A DNA stretch of 64,000 nt from Holophagae bacterium (GCA_030429565.1 JAUIFE010000014.1:124001-188000), one strand, 5' to 3'. Positions 1 through 10,047 are shown, counted from the first letter of the stretch. Translations and numbers: made by a program. Notes: generated by a model not told the origin, from the letters alone.

Positions 1-1743
1 CCGCCGGCGATCCCTTGGCAACCCGTCATCGCGGTATTACTTGGTGCCGTCGCTTTGGTGTTTTTAATCAACGGCGTCTTAAGACGAGGACCCGAACCGC
101 CGCCAAACCTGACCGTCGCCGCCTTACCGGAGCAAGAAATCGTCCTAACCAACTACCCCGGACTAGAACGCCAACCGGCGCTTTCACCTGACGGGAGCCG
201 CATTGCCTTCGTCAAGGAACACAACGGTTTTCGGCGTCTGTTCCTCACCGACAGTCACGGTGGCGCCGAACGCCTACTTTGCGACGCCGATGGCGATCAC
301 GCGAACCCAACCTGGTTCGCCGACGGCACCCGCCTTGCCTTTAGTCGCCGTATCGAGGATCGCACCGAATTGGTCGTCTGCTCCGCAATGGGCGGCCAAG
401 TGACACCCCTTTACCGAGGCGGAGCCGTCGACGGCATTGCGGTCGGCCACAACCATCGTTTCATTTACTTCGCCGAACAGCACGACCACACGGCCCACTT
501 TCAACTGCAACGCCTCGACCGCGAAAACGGTGCCGTGATCCCACTCGCCGAAACCGACCGCCCTCATCACAGTGATATTCAGCCGCGCCTTGCGCCCGAC
601 GGCTCGCGCCTCGCGTTTGTGCGCGTGAGCGAAGCCGGTGCTCATTATTTGATGCAAATCGACTTGGCAAACGGCGTGACCCGCCCCCTGACCGAACCCG
701 ATATGCGCACCAAAGGGTTCGCCTGGGTTGACGATCAACACCTGGTCATCGCCAAGCACCAACAGGGCACCTACTACCTCTGGCTGCTCGCGCTTCAAGA
801 CGGCAGTGAAACCTGGCTTCCAACACGCGGTGAACGCAGCATTACACCGAGCTTTTCCCCCGCCGCCGGCACCTTGGTTTACGAGAAAGTCACCTATAAC
901 AAAAGCATTTATGTCGTCGATACCGAACAGCCGGGCAGCGATCATCGCCCACTCGTCGCTTCCAACTACTACGACTGCGAACCCTTTTTCTCCCCCGATC
1001 AAACCCGGCTGCTGTTCACCTCCAGCCGCAGCGGTACTCTGGAGCTCTGGTGCACCGATGCTTCCGGCCAAAATCCGCGCCAACTGACAAAGCGCGACAG
1101 CCCCTTCCTAACGCGCCCGCGCTGGGCCAAAAGCGGGCCGGAGGCCGCCGTCTCCGCCCTCAAGGCCGGCACCATGCACATCTACATCGTCAATGCGGAA
1201 ACCGGTACGGTGCGTGATTCCGGTGCCACCGGCATGCTGTGCGACTGGAGCCACGACAACACCGGCCTCTACATGGCCCGCACCGAAAACGGCCAATCTC
1301 AACTCTTCCACTTTGATTTGGAAAGTGGTCGCGAAACCTTGGTCCAAGGGAACGACGCTTTTATCGGCCGCGAGTCGCCCGACGGCCGCCGGCTCTTCTT
1401 TTCCTACCGACGTCGCACCGGCCTTTGGTCACGACCCTTGCACCAACCCGATGCCAAACCCGAGCTGGTCATTCCCGACCTCGCCGTCAATCAACACCTC
1501 AACTGGGATCTCTCTCAGCAACATCTTTTCTTCGCCGCTGAGCTCGACGGTCGAACACACGCCTTCCGTGCCGATTTCAATGGTGAGAACCGGCGCGATT
1601 TAGGCGCCCTGCCACGGTTAGCCGCACCCAGCCTATCGGTATCACGCGACGGCAAAAAATTGCTTTACGGGCGCGTCCTCCACTACGAAATTGACCTTAT
1701 TTTGACGCGCAAGCCGTTTATTGACAAAGGAAGCAATCACTAA
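1..1743 (+). CDS. Membrane-anchored PD40/TolB-like beta-propeller protein (5' end outside window)
   Basis: The reading frame is open from the first base, so the true start lies upstream. The first visible residues form one transmembrane helix (about VIAVLLGAVALVFLIN) followed by a basic stop-transfer segment. After that come about 540 residues of repeated PD40/WD40-like blades, for example ALSPDGSRIAFV near residue 60 and FSPDQTRLLFTSSRSG near residue 325. This architecture is typical of TolB-like propellers at the C-terminus of either a winged-helix (CadC-like) regulator or a Ser/Thr kinase. Which one applies cannot be decided because the N-terminal domain is missing. The propeller should lie on the far side of the membrane and bind protein or small ligands. 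A bidirectional terminator follows the stop codon. Confidence 0.8.
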   Translation, partial: PPAIPWQPVIAVLLGAVALVFLINGVLRRGPEPPPNLTVAALPEQEIVLTNYPGLERQPALSPDGSRIAFVKEHNGFRRLFLTDSHGGAERLLCDADGDHANPTWFADGTRLAFSRRIEDRTELVVCSAMGGQVTPLYRGGAVDGIAVGHNHRFIYFAEQHDHTAHFQLQRLDRENGAVIPLAETDRPHHSDIQPRLAPDGSRLAFVRVSEAGAHYLMQIDLANGVTRPLTEPDMRTKGFAWVDDQHLVIAKHQQGTYYLWLLALQDGSETWLPTRGERSITPSFSPAAGTLVYEKVTYNKSIYVVDTEQPGSDHRPLVASNYYDCEPFFSPDQTRLLFTSSRSGTLELWCTDASGQNPRQLTKRDSPFLTRPRWAKSGPEAAVSALKAGTMHIYIVNAETGTVRDSGATGMLCDWSHDNTGLYMARTENGQSQLFHFDLESGRETLVQGNDAFIGRESPDGRRLFFSYRRRTGLWSRPLHQPDAKPELVIPDLAVNQHLNWDLSQQHLFFAAELDGRTHAFRADFNGENRRDLGALPRLAAPSLSVSRDGKKLLYGRVLHYEIDLILTRKPFIDKGSNH

Positions 1744-1812
1744 CAGAACGCCACTACATTTAACAACCAAACCACAACCAACCGGACATCATTCGGCACA
1801 CCAACTAAAAAA

Positions 1813-1856
1813 GCCTGTCCAAAACGTTCGCTTGGCAACGTCAGACAGGCCGTTTT
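1813..1856. terminator. Bidirectional rho-independent terminator
   Basis: The stem GCCTGTC/GACAGGC extends inward through ACGTT/AACGT. It is followed by TTTTT on the + strand and preceded by AAAAAA, which gives a U-tract on the - strand. It sits between the convergent propeller gene and the TonB receptor gene and can serve both. Confidence 0.8.
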
Positions 1857-2011
1857 TGCAAGGTTGATTTTCGGAACAAGACGAGGCCGCGAGTTCAGCC
1901 CAGGTGTCATTCTCATCCGGTTTTGAGGCCTAACACCTTTTTGGCGAACCCTAGCCGCAAGCGGCTGCTGTGAAGGCCGCACCGAATTTAACGGCGCGGC
2001 CCTGGCATCCG

Positions 2012-4603
2012 TTAGAAGTCGTAACGCACGCGAGCGTAGAAGAAACCACCGTTAAACCCAAACGGGGTGAACTGGCTGTAGAGGTTACCGACACCGGAAC
2101 GCGCACCGGGATTTTCCTGTGGGAAGGTGTCGAACACGTTCTGGCCACCAATCGTGATGCCCAAACGGTCGTCAAACAGGTACGCGATTTCAGCATCGAC
2201 CAAAAACTCGCCGTCGTAAACCTGGCCGTCTTCTGAATCAAACCACTCGTCGAAGTAGCTGACGCGACCGAGGAAACGCCAGCCACCCATGCGGTGGTTA
2301 GCCGCAAAGTTGTAGCGGATCTCCGGCAGACCTTCCTGCAACTCGCGAATCCGGGTTGCATCCAAGGTGTCGGGGTTAAATTCTTCAACGCTGGTTTCCG
2401 TTTTGTTGAACACCAAACTGAAGTCGGTGTTGCCGCCCAAGGATTGCGGCTTGTAGGTGGCAACCAAATCAAAACCTGACGTTTCTGTTTCAAAGTCGTT
2501 GGTGAAGAAACGGAAGTTCTGCAAGTTGGCGGCACTGGTCACACCTTCAGCCAACAGGTCTTCCACTTCTTGATCGGTAAGAGCAAACAACTGCGTTACC
2601 GCCAAACGGTCTTTCAACTCAATGTTGAAATAGTCCAACGTTACGTCGATGGGTCCCAATTTGAAAATGGTACCCAAGGTGTAGTTGATCGACTTTTCAG
2701 CAACCAACGGCTCACCGCCACGCAGACGCGCAACCGCTGAAGACGAAGGGATTGTGCCGTTGTTTACCAGTTCCATCGCGACTAAATCGAATTCAGTCGA
2801 CACGTTAAACGCGTTGGACTGACCCGGCGTCGGCGCGCGGAAGCCACTGCTGATCGAGCCGCGGGTGGCGAAAGCCTCGTTGAAGCGGTAGTTAAACGCG
2901 AACTTACTGTTCATGGTCGTACCAAAGTCATCGAAGTCCTCGAAGCGGCTGGCCACACCGGCCGTCCACTTCTCACCGGTCAACTCAAGATCAGCATAAA
3001 AGGCGAAGTTGGCACGCGACCAGGAACCGGCCGCAAGTGGGCTAAACCCGGGGAAACCGTTGGATGCCGCCGAGAAACCCTGCTCGGCCAAGCCCCCAAT
3101 TTGGTAGGACTCCTGTTGGCCCAAACCGATTTCGAAAGTTTCCTCACGGTACTCAACACCACCGGCGATGTTGGCCATTTCGCTGAGCGGGTAGGACACA
3201 TCAAAGTTGACGCTGACTTCCTCTTGCTTGTAGAGGCCGGGGTCGAACGACGTCGGCGTGTCTGGACCCAATGAGGCGTTGACCGTGTTGAAGATAAAGA
3301 AGTCAACCTCGTTGGAACCGTAGCTGGCGCTGGCATCCCAGTACAAACCATCGCTGGTGGCACCTTTAATCCCCGCCAGAATGGAGTTGTCGATGACGTC
3401 GCCGCCGAAGCTAGGCGTGAAGCCGCCGGGAAACAGCTCCTGGAAGGAGAAGCAGTTGGGGTCGGCGAAAACCGCCGCCAAGGCTGCTTGATCGGGAACA
3501 CCGTTTACGATCGGGACTGTCGGACAATCGGCCGAGCCGTCCAAAACGCCGTCACGCGCGTCAAGCAGGTCACCGATCAAGAGTGTTTCACCACCGTCGG
3601 CACTGTAAACCGAGCTGCGCGTGTTGGGGTTACGGAAGTAGAAACCGCCGGTCACCGTTTTACTGACGTAGTTGGCGTGGCCGTAGAAGCTTTGTCCACC
3701 GGAAAAGGTGTGCCCGAAGTTGGCCCACAATTTCAGGTCGTCTTCAATTTCGGGTGAACCCCACACCTGGGCCGGATCGGCAACGTTGTTGTTGCCGGCT
3801 GCAATCAGCAAGGCCGCGTCGTCGCGCTGCACACTGCGGTTGGTGGGATCGGTTTGGCCGTACTCAAAGCTCAGGTTGATAAACCCGGATTCGCCCCAAG
3901 GCAAGCCGACGTTACCGCTGAAAGTCAACGCATCGCCGTCGCCTTCCTGGTAAGTGCCGTTGCGCACTTCCAAAGTCGCGCCTTCACGGGAATCCTTGAG
4001 CATGAAGTTCATGACGCCGGCAATGGCGTCGGAACCGTACTGGGCCGAAGCGCCGTCACGCAGCACTTCTACTTGGCGCAGCGCAATCGAGGGTATTGCC
4101 GAAATGTCGGGGCCTTGGGCACCGTCGGCGACACCATTACCGAGCCAATAAATAACCGCCGCACGGTGGCGGCGCTTGCCGTTCACCAACACCAAGGTGT
4201 GGTCCGGCGCCAAACCACGCAGGTTGGCGGGGCGGACAACCGTGGCCGCATCACTGATCGGCTGGCTGTTCACGTTAAATGAAGGCACCAAGTTGCGCAG
4301 TTGGTTGGTGATATCCACCTCGCCCTGATTGGCGATATCGCCGATCGAAAGCACGTCAATCGGGACCATGGATTCGGTGGCCGAACGTGGACGCGCGCGG
4401 CTACCGGTTACCACCATGGTTCCGTAAATGCTGGTATCTTCCTCTTCTTTTTTGTCCTTGTCTTCATCCTCTTTTTTCTCGCCGTCAGTTTGCGAGCTGG
4501 AAGAGGAACCCTCTTGGGCAAACGCCGGGAAAGAAAGGCCGCTCAGCACAACGCCGATCATCCCCAAGAACAACAATACCTGTTTAAAACTACCGTTAGT
4601 CAT
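2012..4603 (-). CDS. TonB-dependent outer-membrane receptor
   Basis: This 863-residue protein has a signal peptide ending near SFPAFAQ. Next comes a highly charged Asp/Glu/Lys linker (about residues 35-57). A plug domain runs from about 65 to 190 (SMVPIDVLSIGDI, NLRGLAPDHTLVLVNGKRR), followed by a long beta-barrel that ends in the aromatic RVRYDF expected for outer-membrane insertion. It should import a large or scarce substrate using TonB energy. The length and the repeated loop and strand pattern resemble Acidobacteria and Xanthomonas-type receptors; the substrate is unknown. The start is supported by AGGAG 5-6 bases before the ATG. No TonB, ExbB or ExbD gene lies nearby. Confidence 0.92.
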   Translation of the reverse strand: MTNGSFKQVLLFLGMIGVVLSGLSFPAFAQEGSSSSSQTDGEKKEDEDKDKKEEEDTSIYGTMVVTGSRARPRSATESMVPIDVLSIGDIANQGEVDITNQLRNLVPSFNVNSQPISDAATVVRPANLRGLAPDHTLVLVNGKRRHRAAVIYWLGNGVADGAQGPDISAIPSIALRQVEVLRDGASAQYGSDAIAGVMNFMLKDSREGATLEVRNGTYQEGDGDALTFSGNVGLPWGESGFINLSFEYGQTDPTNRSVQRDDAALLIAAGNNNVADPAQVWGSPEIEDDLKLWANFGHTFSGGQSFYGHANYVSKTVTGGFYFRNPNTRSSVYSADGGETLLIGDLLDARDGVLDGSADCPTVPIVNGVPDQAALAAVFADPNCFSFQELFPGGFTPSFGGDVIDNSILAGIKGATSDGLYWDASASYGSNEVDFFIFNTVNASLGPDTPTSFDPGLYKQEEVSVNFDVSYPLSEMANIAGGVEYREETFEIGLGQQESYQIGGLAEQGFSAASNGFPGFSPLAAGSWSRANFAFYADLELTGEKWTAGVASRFEDFDDFGTTMNSKFAFNYRFNEAFATRGSISSGFRAPTPGQSNAFNVSTEFDLVAMELVNNGTIPSSSAVARLRGGEPLVAEKSINYTLGTIFKLGPIDVTLDYFNIELKDRLAVTQLFALTDQEVEDLLAEGVTSAANLQNFRFFTNDFETETSGFDLVATYKPQSLGGNTDFSLVFNKTETSVEEFNPDTLDATRIRELQEGLPEIRYNFAANHRMGGWRFLGRVSYFDEWFDSEDGQVYDGEFLVDAEIAYLFDDRLGITIGGQNVFDTFPQENPGARSGVGNLYSQFTPFGFNGGFFYARVRYDF

Positions 4604-5236
4604 AGTCTCTCCTGAAACTCACATCCGGCCGGAAAAGCATCCTGTCCCGATACCGGAAGAATTCGATGGTAGGTCGTCAGAAACAAACCCAAGTTGGCGA
4701 CGGCCTTCGCGCCTCAAAGCGATAAATGAATGTTGATTTCAGGTCCAAGCGGAATGAGAAATCAAATGCCCCAGAATAAGGGCTGCAAGTCCAGCTCATG
4801 CCTAAGCCGTTTCATGAATAGGTGAAACAATGCCGGACTCGATGAAGTCGTGGTCCTAACTTGGGTTGTTGCAGGGAAGTATAGCGGAATAATGGATGAC
4901 CACGACAATGATTGACCACAAATCGACACGCTTTTTCCAAGAAAACCCTGTTTTCCAAGCGATTCATTGCCACACAACCAAAGCATGGCTCAATTTTTCA
5001 CCAACCCTCGCCTGGGGTGTTTTACGCACCCGAAAGGTCCTTTCTGCTTCATTTGCGGACGGATCGAAACCCTAAGCGACGTGACCGCCGAAACCCCGGT
5101 ACACCAACCATCATTCATAACCAGGGGTCAACGCCGTTTGATCAATCGTCCTTTTCCCTGAGCCGTCCCAAGACAAGAACCGGCGGTATACAGGGCATCG
5201 AGACCAAAGGAAAGCGTGGAAGGTCGGCGAGGCCGT
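4604..5236. other. Intergenic region upstream of the TonB receptor
   Basis: About 630 bases with no convincing gene: short open frames on both strands lack ribosome-binding sites and family features. The receptor promoter must lie here on the - strand, but no clear -35/-10 pair or operator stands out. Confidence 0.5.
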
Positions 5237-5680
5237 TCAAACAAGATTTGCGTCCGCCGGCCGTAACGCGCGCTCAAGGGCGCAAACCTCGTCCGGACGA
5301 CCAAAAGCAACGAAACGCGCGATTTCCTTACCGGTCCGCAGATCATACAAAACAACGACTTGCCATGGGTCCAAGCTCCAGCGGCGATGAGCCGCTACTT
5401 CATCCACGCGCCAAGTTCTTCCGGAATCCGGCAGTAGCAGAATCCCGTCGTTCACGGTTAGGTCAATGGGCGTGTCGCCGTACAGTGTGAACAATGCTTT
5501 GAACAACCAAAAACCAATAAGGGGTCCGACAAACAAACCCAAAAGGAGACCCAGGCCGGGATACCCAAACAAGGCGATATAGGGGTTTAAGTTAATGATC
5601 AAGCCCGAACCGAGGCCCATCGGAATGAAGTACTCGTAAAAAAGATACCAGCCAATAAGAACGTCGCTTTTAAATTCCAT
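5237..5680 (-). CDS. Small two-helix membrane protein of unknown function
   Basis: This 147-residue protein has two hydrophobic helices in its first half (about residues 8-32 and 38-65). A soluble C-terminal half follows (DLTVNDGILLLPDSGRTWRV..WQVVVLYDLRTGKEIARF) that looks like a small beta-rich, PH-like domain. The ATG is preceded by AAAGGTGATGGG, a usable ribosome-binding site. I do not recognise a family. Gene order gives no clue beyond the zinc-ribbon genes upstream on the same strand, about 230 bases away. Confidence 0.6.
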   Translation of the reverse strand: MEFKSDVLIGWYLFYEYFIPMGLGSGLIINLNPYIALFGYPGLGLLLGLFVGPLIGFWLFKALFTLYGDTPIDLTVNDGILLLPDSGRTWRVDEVAAHRRWSLDPWQVVVLYDLRTGKEIARFVAFGRPDEVCALERALRPADANLV

Positions 5681-5911
5681 CCCATCACCTTTCTTTAGCG
5701 CGCGTTTTCACGCCCATGATAAGAAACGCGCAAAAAAGAAGGGGATGAGGCATTCTCTCGCCGGTGCCACGCAAGCAAGTCGGTTCAAGAACCGAGTATG
5801 CTCCGCCGACCAGTGCACATCGAGAGCAACAAGGTGCGGAACCCGACGGCGCTGATAAACCGTCGTTCTCGAGCAGCCTGAGGCCCAGCGAAACCAACAA
5901 TGGTAAGCACT

Positions 5912-6436
5912 CTAGGTTCGGCGGCGATCCCGGAGAATGGTGATATCCATATTTGCCGTGGAATCGTGCAGCCCACCAGTCCCACATTTTGGGCACGGCG
6001 TTTGGGCAACCTCAAGCCACAGTAGCACCGCATCGTGACAGCCGCACTCGGGACACACGCCTTGCCCACCATCAACAAGCGACCCGGCTTCTTCTAAATA
6101 AAACGACGAGCTTGTTTCAAGAAACTCGGGTTGGGCGGGTTCATCGTTCGGTGCACCGCCTGGGCGATCTTGCGGTGCACGGCGACGCGCTCGCCGCTCG
6201 CTGGGTTTCAAACGTTTGGGCGGCGCCACGTACGCGGGGTTCGGCTTGAGCACACGATAAGCAAGGAAGCCTGGCCGATAACCCGATTCGCCCTTTTTCA
6301 GTTCGCGTAGCTTCACCGACGTGAGACAGTGACGGCAATAGCCGGCCCAATCGTAAAGCCGATGCCCCGCATCACCGAGCAAGCGCTTGAAATCACAGTC
6401 AGATGCACTGCATTCGGCTGTTTGAATAAGGCCCAT
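5912..6436 (-). CDS. Zinc-ribbon protein, paralog A of three
   Basis: This 174-residue cysteine-rich protein is related to the next two genes. It has a CX4C pair (CSASDC) near the N-terminus and a CRHC pair at about residue 34. A basic linker carries the shared RLKPSERR block, and a C-terminal ribbon is formed by CPECG and CPKCG. These are treble-clef or zinc-ribbon type metal sites. GGAGGG precedes the ATG. Paralog A is the most diverged: it lacks the MSWLFYPTCDS start and the Gln-rich tail of B and C. No enzyme domain is visible, so a nucleic-acid or protein-binding role is only a guess. Confidence 0.7.
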   Translation of the reverse strand: MGLIQTAECSASDCDFKRLLGDAGHRLYDWAGYCRHCLTSVKLRELKKGESGYRPGFLAYRVLKPNPAYVAPPKRLKPSERRARRRAPQDRPGGAPNDEPAQPEFLETSSSFYLEEAGSLVDGGQGVCPECGCHDAVLLWLEVAQTPCPKCGTGGLHDSTANMDITILRDRRRT

Positions 6437-6448
6437 GATTCCCTCCGA

Positions 6449-7015
6449 TCACCAACTGAATTGGAAGGTTGTTGTCGGTTGAAACTGGTGTTCTTGCTTC
6501 CCCGAAAAACGATGCGGGGCCAATGGGTGATGGCCCGAGATATCGTAAAGCACCCCTTCATTACATTTGGGGCATGGTGTTTTGCCGTATTCGTAGGCTA
6601 AGTGTACACCGTTGCATTGCCCACACTCAGGACAAGCCCCTTGCTCAACGCCTTCGACAAAACCCTGTTCGTCAACATACAAAAACGACTCGGTTTCCAA
6701 AAAAAGTGGCGGATTGGGGGGACGGAGCCGACGTCCTCCACCTTCCGCCCGCTGAGCCTGTCGCTGTAATCGTCGCTCAGCCGGCTTGAGCCGCTTGCGT
6801 GGCGCCATTCGCTCAGGATTCGGCTTGAGAATGCGGTGGATCGTCAGGTCAGGCATATATGCGGGATCATTCCGCAAAACTTCACGAAGCATCACGTTCT
6901 TAAGGCAAAGACTGCAAAAACCCATCCAGCCGACATAAAAATCTCTACTTGAGCCAATTACAAGACAGAAGTCGCAGGTCGGTGAATCGCAAGTGGGATA
7001 AAAAAGCCAACTCAT
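6449..7015 (-). CDS. Zinc-ribbon protein, paralog B of three
   Basis: The start is placed at the ATG giving MSWLFYPTCDS, because GGAGG lies seven bases upstream and paralog C begins with the same residues. The 188-residue product carries CX4C (CDSPTC), CSLC, the RLKPAERR linker, the acidic YVDEQGFVEGVEQG block, and a CPECG/CPKCN ribbon. Its tail ends EHQFQPTTTFQFSW. It ends 12 bases before paralog A begins, so A and B are probably co-transcribed. Function is unknown. Confidence 0.72.
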   Translation of the reverse strand: MSWLFYPTCDSPTCDFCLVIGSSRDFYVGWMGFCSLCLKNVMLREVLRNDPAYMPDLTIHRILKPNPERMAPRKRLKPAERRLQRQAQRAEGGGRRLRPPNPPLFLETESFLYVDEQGFVEGVEQGACPECGQCNGVHLAYEYGKTPCPKCNEGVLYDISGHHPLAPHRFSGKQEHQFQPTTTFQFSW

Positions 7016-7144
7016 CGAACATCCTCCACGCCATTCTAACAACCCAGCCAACACCTGATCTACTTGTCAAAGCAGCCTCACCTTGAGTTTTGATTGCAGG
7101 CAACGCTCAAAGCACGGTCATTTTGCCGGAACTGCACATGCCGC

Positions 7145-7720
7145 TCACCCCCACCAAGGGAAATCGAACGTCGTAATCGGTTGAAGCTGATGTTCCTGCT
7201 TGCCCGCGAAATCATGGGTGCGATCCATATGAGCGCCACAGAATTCATAGAGAACCCCGGTCCCGCATTTCGGGCACGGTGTTTTACCGTTATCAAAGCC
7301 AACTTGTAGTGCGTTTCGCTCCCCGCACTCCGGGCAAGCCCCTTGTTCAACACCTTCGATTAGACCTTGTTGCTTATCGATATACAGATACTCTTCCGTC
7401 GGCTCAAAATAGCGTGGTGCTGGATTGGGTTGTGACTGGGCATCCGATCTGTTTTTTTTCATTTTCCTCAGCAAGCGGCGCTCTTTTGGCTTGAGCGCCT
7501 TCGGTTTTTCCAACTTCACCGAAAGAGGTCTGAGCACGCGGCGAATAAGCAAATCGGGCATGTAACCGGGATCATCGGGACCGAGTTCGGCAAGCATGAC
7601 GCTCTTAAAACACTTTCGACAGAACCCAATCCAGCCATAACGCAAGTGCATATCAAAGCCTATGACACGACTGAAATCGCAGTCCAGCGAATCGCAAGTG
7701 GGATAAAAAAGCCAACTCAT
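7145..7720 (-). CDS. Zinc-ribbon protein, paralog C of three
   Basis: The start is placed at the ATG giving MSWLFYPTCDS, aligned with paralog B. The frame stays open upstream to 7981, but that stretch looks non-coding. The 191-residue product has CDSLDC, CRKC, the ALKPKERR linker, YIDKQQGLIEGVEQG, a CPECG/CPKCG ribbon and the tail EHQLQPITTFDFPW. The first 37 bases around the start (7689-7725) are identical to 6984-7020 in paralog B, which points to recent duplication or gene conversion. The ribosome-binding site is weak here. Confidence 0.7.
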   Translation of the reverse strand: MSWLFYPTCDSLDCDFSRVIGFDMHLRYGWIGFCRKCFKSVMLAELGPDDPGYMPDLLIRRVLRPLSVKLEKPKALKPKERRLLRKMKKNRSDAQSQPNPAPRYFEPTEEYLYIDKQQGLIEGVEQGACPECGERNALQVGFDNGKTPCPKCGTGVLYEFCGAHMDRTHDFAGKQEHQLQPITTFDFPWWG

Positions 7721-8334
7721 CGAACGCGCCAGGCACAAATCAAACTTTGTCGAAGAAGATCCATAAAAAACCACCGCATTTGGTGATGCGCCTTGGTGAG
7801 CAGTCTCCTGCGTAGTCCACGACCCGCAACAGAAAGAATCGCGCATGTAGAACCATAATAAAGGAACGTCGCAAGCGCCGACAAACGGCGTCTGCCGGTG
7901 TCGGCAAATGGAAGACAGCCACACTGAGAATGCCCTCTTTTTCCCTGCTCGAGGCGTTCTGATCCATTTGGCCGCGCTCATCTTTTTAAACGGCGACTCG
8001 CTTCGCCGAGGCGGAAATGCAGCACATCAGTATCACGACTTACTGGAGGGGAAAACCGAGAGGCGAGCCGACATCCACTTTTGATCCGCCAAGGCAAAAA
8101 ACGGCATCGCAACGCGACCCACAAACCTTGCTCCCGAGTCGGGCACCAAACCGGGGTTCCCATGCTTTGTTTTTCGTGGATCCTGTCATCGAGGGTTTTT
8201 TCAGGGTGCGGAACGCCACCTTTCGCCCGTTTAGAGGTGTATGCTTGCGACAAGGATCCTTGTCGTCCCGGCCACCTTGATCACGCGCTGATCCGGGTCG
8301 GAAGCAATGCAGTGTGATCGATGGAGGGTTTTCC
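7721..8334. other. Intergenic region between divergent genes
   Basis: About 610 bases without a supported gene, between the zinc-ribbon cluster (-) and the hydrolase (+). Open frames exist on both strands but carry no family signal or ribosome-binding site. It probably contains both promoters. Confidence 0.45.
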
Positions 8335-9573
8335 TTGAAATCTAAAGACGTTGACGAAGGCATGTTGCACGCGCGCGATCTTTCCGGCCTTGGCCGCTTG
8401 ACCGTGGATGCAGTTCACGGTGTGACCGATTTGGTGGAGGCCCTACACCACGCAATCGTCCACCTGGCTGCCGTTCGCGGCGCGCCGGACCAAGACCGTA
8501 TGGCAGGTATTCCGGGGATGGTCTACAGCAGTGTTCGCGGTATCACCGGGCTGGTCGGGGCCGGGCTCGATCCCCTACTCAGTCGATTTGCCACCACGAT
8601 CGAACAGCAGGCACCCTCACCGAAACGCGAAGCCATGGTTTCCGCATTAAACGGGCTTCTCGGCGATCACCTTGCCGCTCGATCCAACCCCTTGGCGATC
8701 CCGATGCAATTTCGTCGAAACGGTTTGGCCGTCACACCAGGCGACATTGGCAAAGCCCTGCATCAATCAAGGGGACGACTTGTCGTTCTGGTACACGGGT
8801 TGTGTATGAATGACTTGCAATGGTTGCGGCACGGGCACGACCATGGCGCGGCCCTCGCTCGGGATCTCGCCTTTTCGCCAATCTATTTGCACTACAATAC
8901 CGGACGCCACATTTCAGAAAACGGCAAATCCCTTTCTGATTTGCTTGAAGTGACGCTACGTGGGATGAACGCCCAATATCCGCACCCGATTGAACTCATC
9001 CTCCTCGGCCACAGTATGGGTGGTTTGGTCTGTAGAAGCGCCTGTCATTATGGGGCGGAAGACCGGCGCGACTGGCCGCAACATCTGCGCACCATGATGA
9101 CTTTGGGGACACCCCATCACGGCTCGTTATGGGAAAAAAGCGGCAATATTGTGGATACCATGCTTGCGATAAGTCCATACAGTGCTCCCTTTGCGCGCTT
9201 GGGGAAAGTTAGGAGCAGCGGGATTACCGATCTCCGTTACGGCCATGTCGTGGCCGAGGATTGGCAGGGTCGGGACCGATTCGAAGCCTCCAGAGACCGG
9301 CGAAAAACGGTCCCACTGCCTCAGGGCGTGGCCTGTTACGCGGTTGCAGGCCTGAAAGCGAACGGCAGCGGCACCGGCATCGACCAACTCGTGGGAGATG
9401 GATTGGTTTCCTTGGATAGCGCCCTGGGTCGGCATCCAAACCCCCGCCTACACCTGAATTTCGCCGAACACCATCAATGGACAGCCCGTGATGTGGATCA
9501 TTTCGACCTACTCGATAACCACAGCGTTTACACAACCTTAAAGAAGTGGTTGACGCGCCTCTGTGCGCCGTAA
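8335..9573 (+). CDS. Alpha/beta hydrolase, lipase/PGAP1-like
   Basis: A TTG at 8335 is preferred as start because GGAGGG lies six bases upstream; a GTG at 8314 and an ATG at 8362 are alternatives. The product is about 412 residues. The hydrolase core starts with the oxyanion strand LVVLVHGLCMN (about residue 148). It continues through the nucleophile elbow GHSMGG (about 227) and TLGTPHHGS, and ends with the probable catalytic His in DHFDLLDN near the C-terminus. GTPHHGS is typical of triacylglycerol lipase and PGAP1-like enzymes acting on esters. There is no signal peptide, so it is probably cytoplasmic or peripheral. The N-terminal 130 residues are a helical extension without a recognised domain. 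Confidence 0.82.
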   Translation: MKSKDVDEGMLHARDLSGLGRLTVDAVHGVTDLVEALHHAIVHLAAVRGAPDQDRMAGIPGMVYSSVRGITGLVGAGLDPLLSRFATTIEQQAPSPKREAMVSALNGLLGDHLAARSNPLAIPMQFRRNGLAVTPGDIGKALHQSRGRLVVLVHGLCMNDLQWLRHGHDHGAALARDLAFSPIYLHYNTGRHISENGKSLSDLLEVTLRGMNAQYPHPIELILLGHSMGGLVCRSACHYGAEDRRDWPQHLRTMMTLGTPHHGSLWEKSGNIVDTMLAISPYSAPFARLGKVRSSGITDLRYGHVVAEDWQGRDRFEASRDRRKTVPLPQGVACYAVAGLKANGSGTGIDQLVGDGLVSLDSALGRHPNPRLHLNFAEHHQWTARDVDHFDLLDNHSVYTTLKKWLTRLCAP

Positions 9574-9813
9574 GCGCGGCTGGGTATCCGAACTGAAAGC
9601 ACAACGCGAGCAACACCGAATCACTGATTGAGCGAGAAAATCGCAAGAGACAAAGCCAGACTGCCATGTTTTATCCGCCGACGCGACAAGAAACGTCCCG
9701 GCAATAAGCCATCCTGGCTGCTTCTTTCCAGACAAATTCGCGCAAGCCCAACCTTCCAAAACAATTAGGTTAGCGTGGGACGCCCCCCTCTTCAGAGCCG
9801 AGATCGCAATTAT

Positions 9814-9926
9814 GCTTAAACCTAAGCGAAGCGATTCTTAGCGGAGAAATCGCACAACTATTGACGTTTCCTGCGTCAAAACTTGCGCGATTTCATCCAC
9901 CCGAATCGCTCAGTTTAGCTTAAAAC
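9814..9926. repeat. Long imperfect palindrome, REP-like
   Basis: Two arms of about 45 bases (9814-9857 and 9884-9926) are imperfect reverse complements, both ending in GCTTAAA-type sequence. The centre holds its own hairpin TTGACG/CGTCAA (9861-9879). Each arm also contains a shorter palindromic core (9832-9852 and, degenerate, 9887-9908). The core at 9832-9852 recurs with 19 of 21 identical bases at 12764-12784, on the other side of the GntR/ABC cassette. Confidence 0.6.
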
Positions 9927-10047
9927 CCTCAGGGGCTGATTACGCCGAGACTGGAACCGCCCCACTGCTCCCGGCCCCCCAAGCGCCATAAACCATTCGA
10001 CGACTGCAACTTACAAACCTGCTCTTTAAAAAAGAGCGAGCGAAAGC

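Noticed and set aside
274-1083. Long open frame antisense to the propeller gene
   Set aside because: It is a shadow of a GC-rich coding region, with no ribosome-binding site and no family features.
4762-4986. 74-codon - strand frame upstream of the TonB receptor
   Set aside because: No ribosome-binding site, no domain, and composition like the surrounding intergenic DNA.
7721-7981. 87-residue N-terminal extension of zinc-ribbon paralog C
   Set aside because: Paralog B aligns from the internal MSWLFYPTCDS, and the extension has no similar part in A or B.
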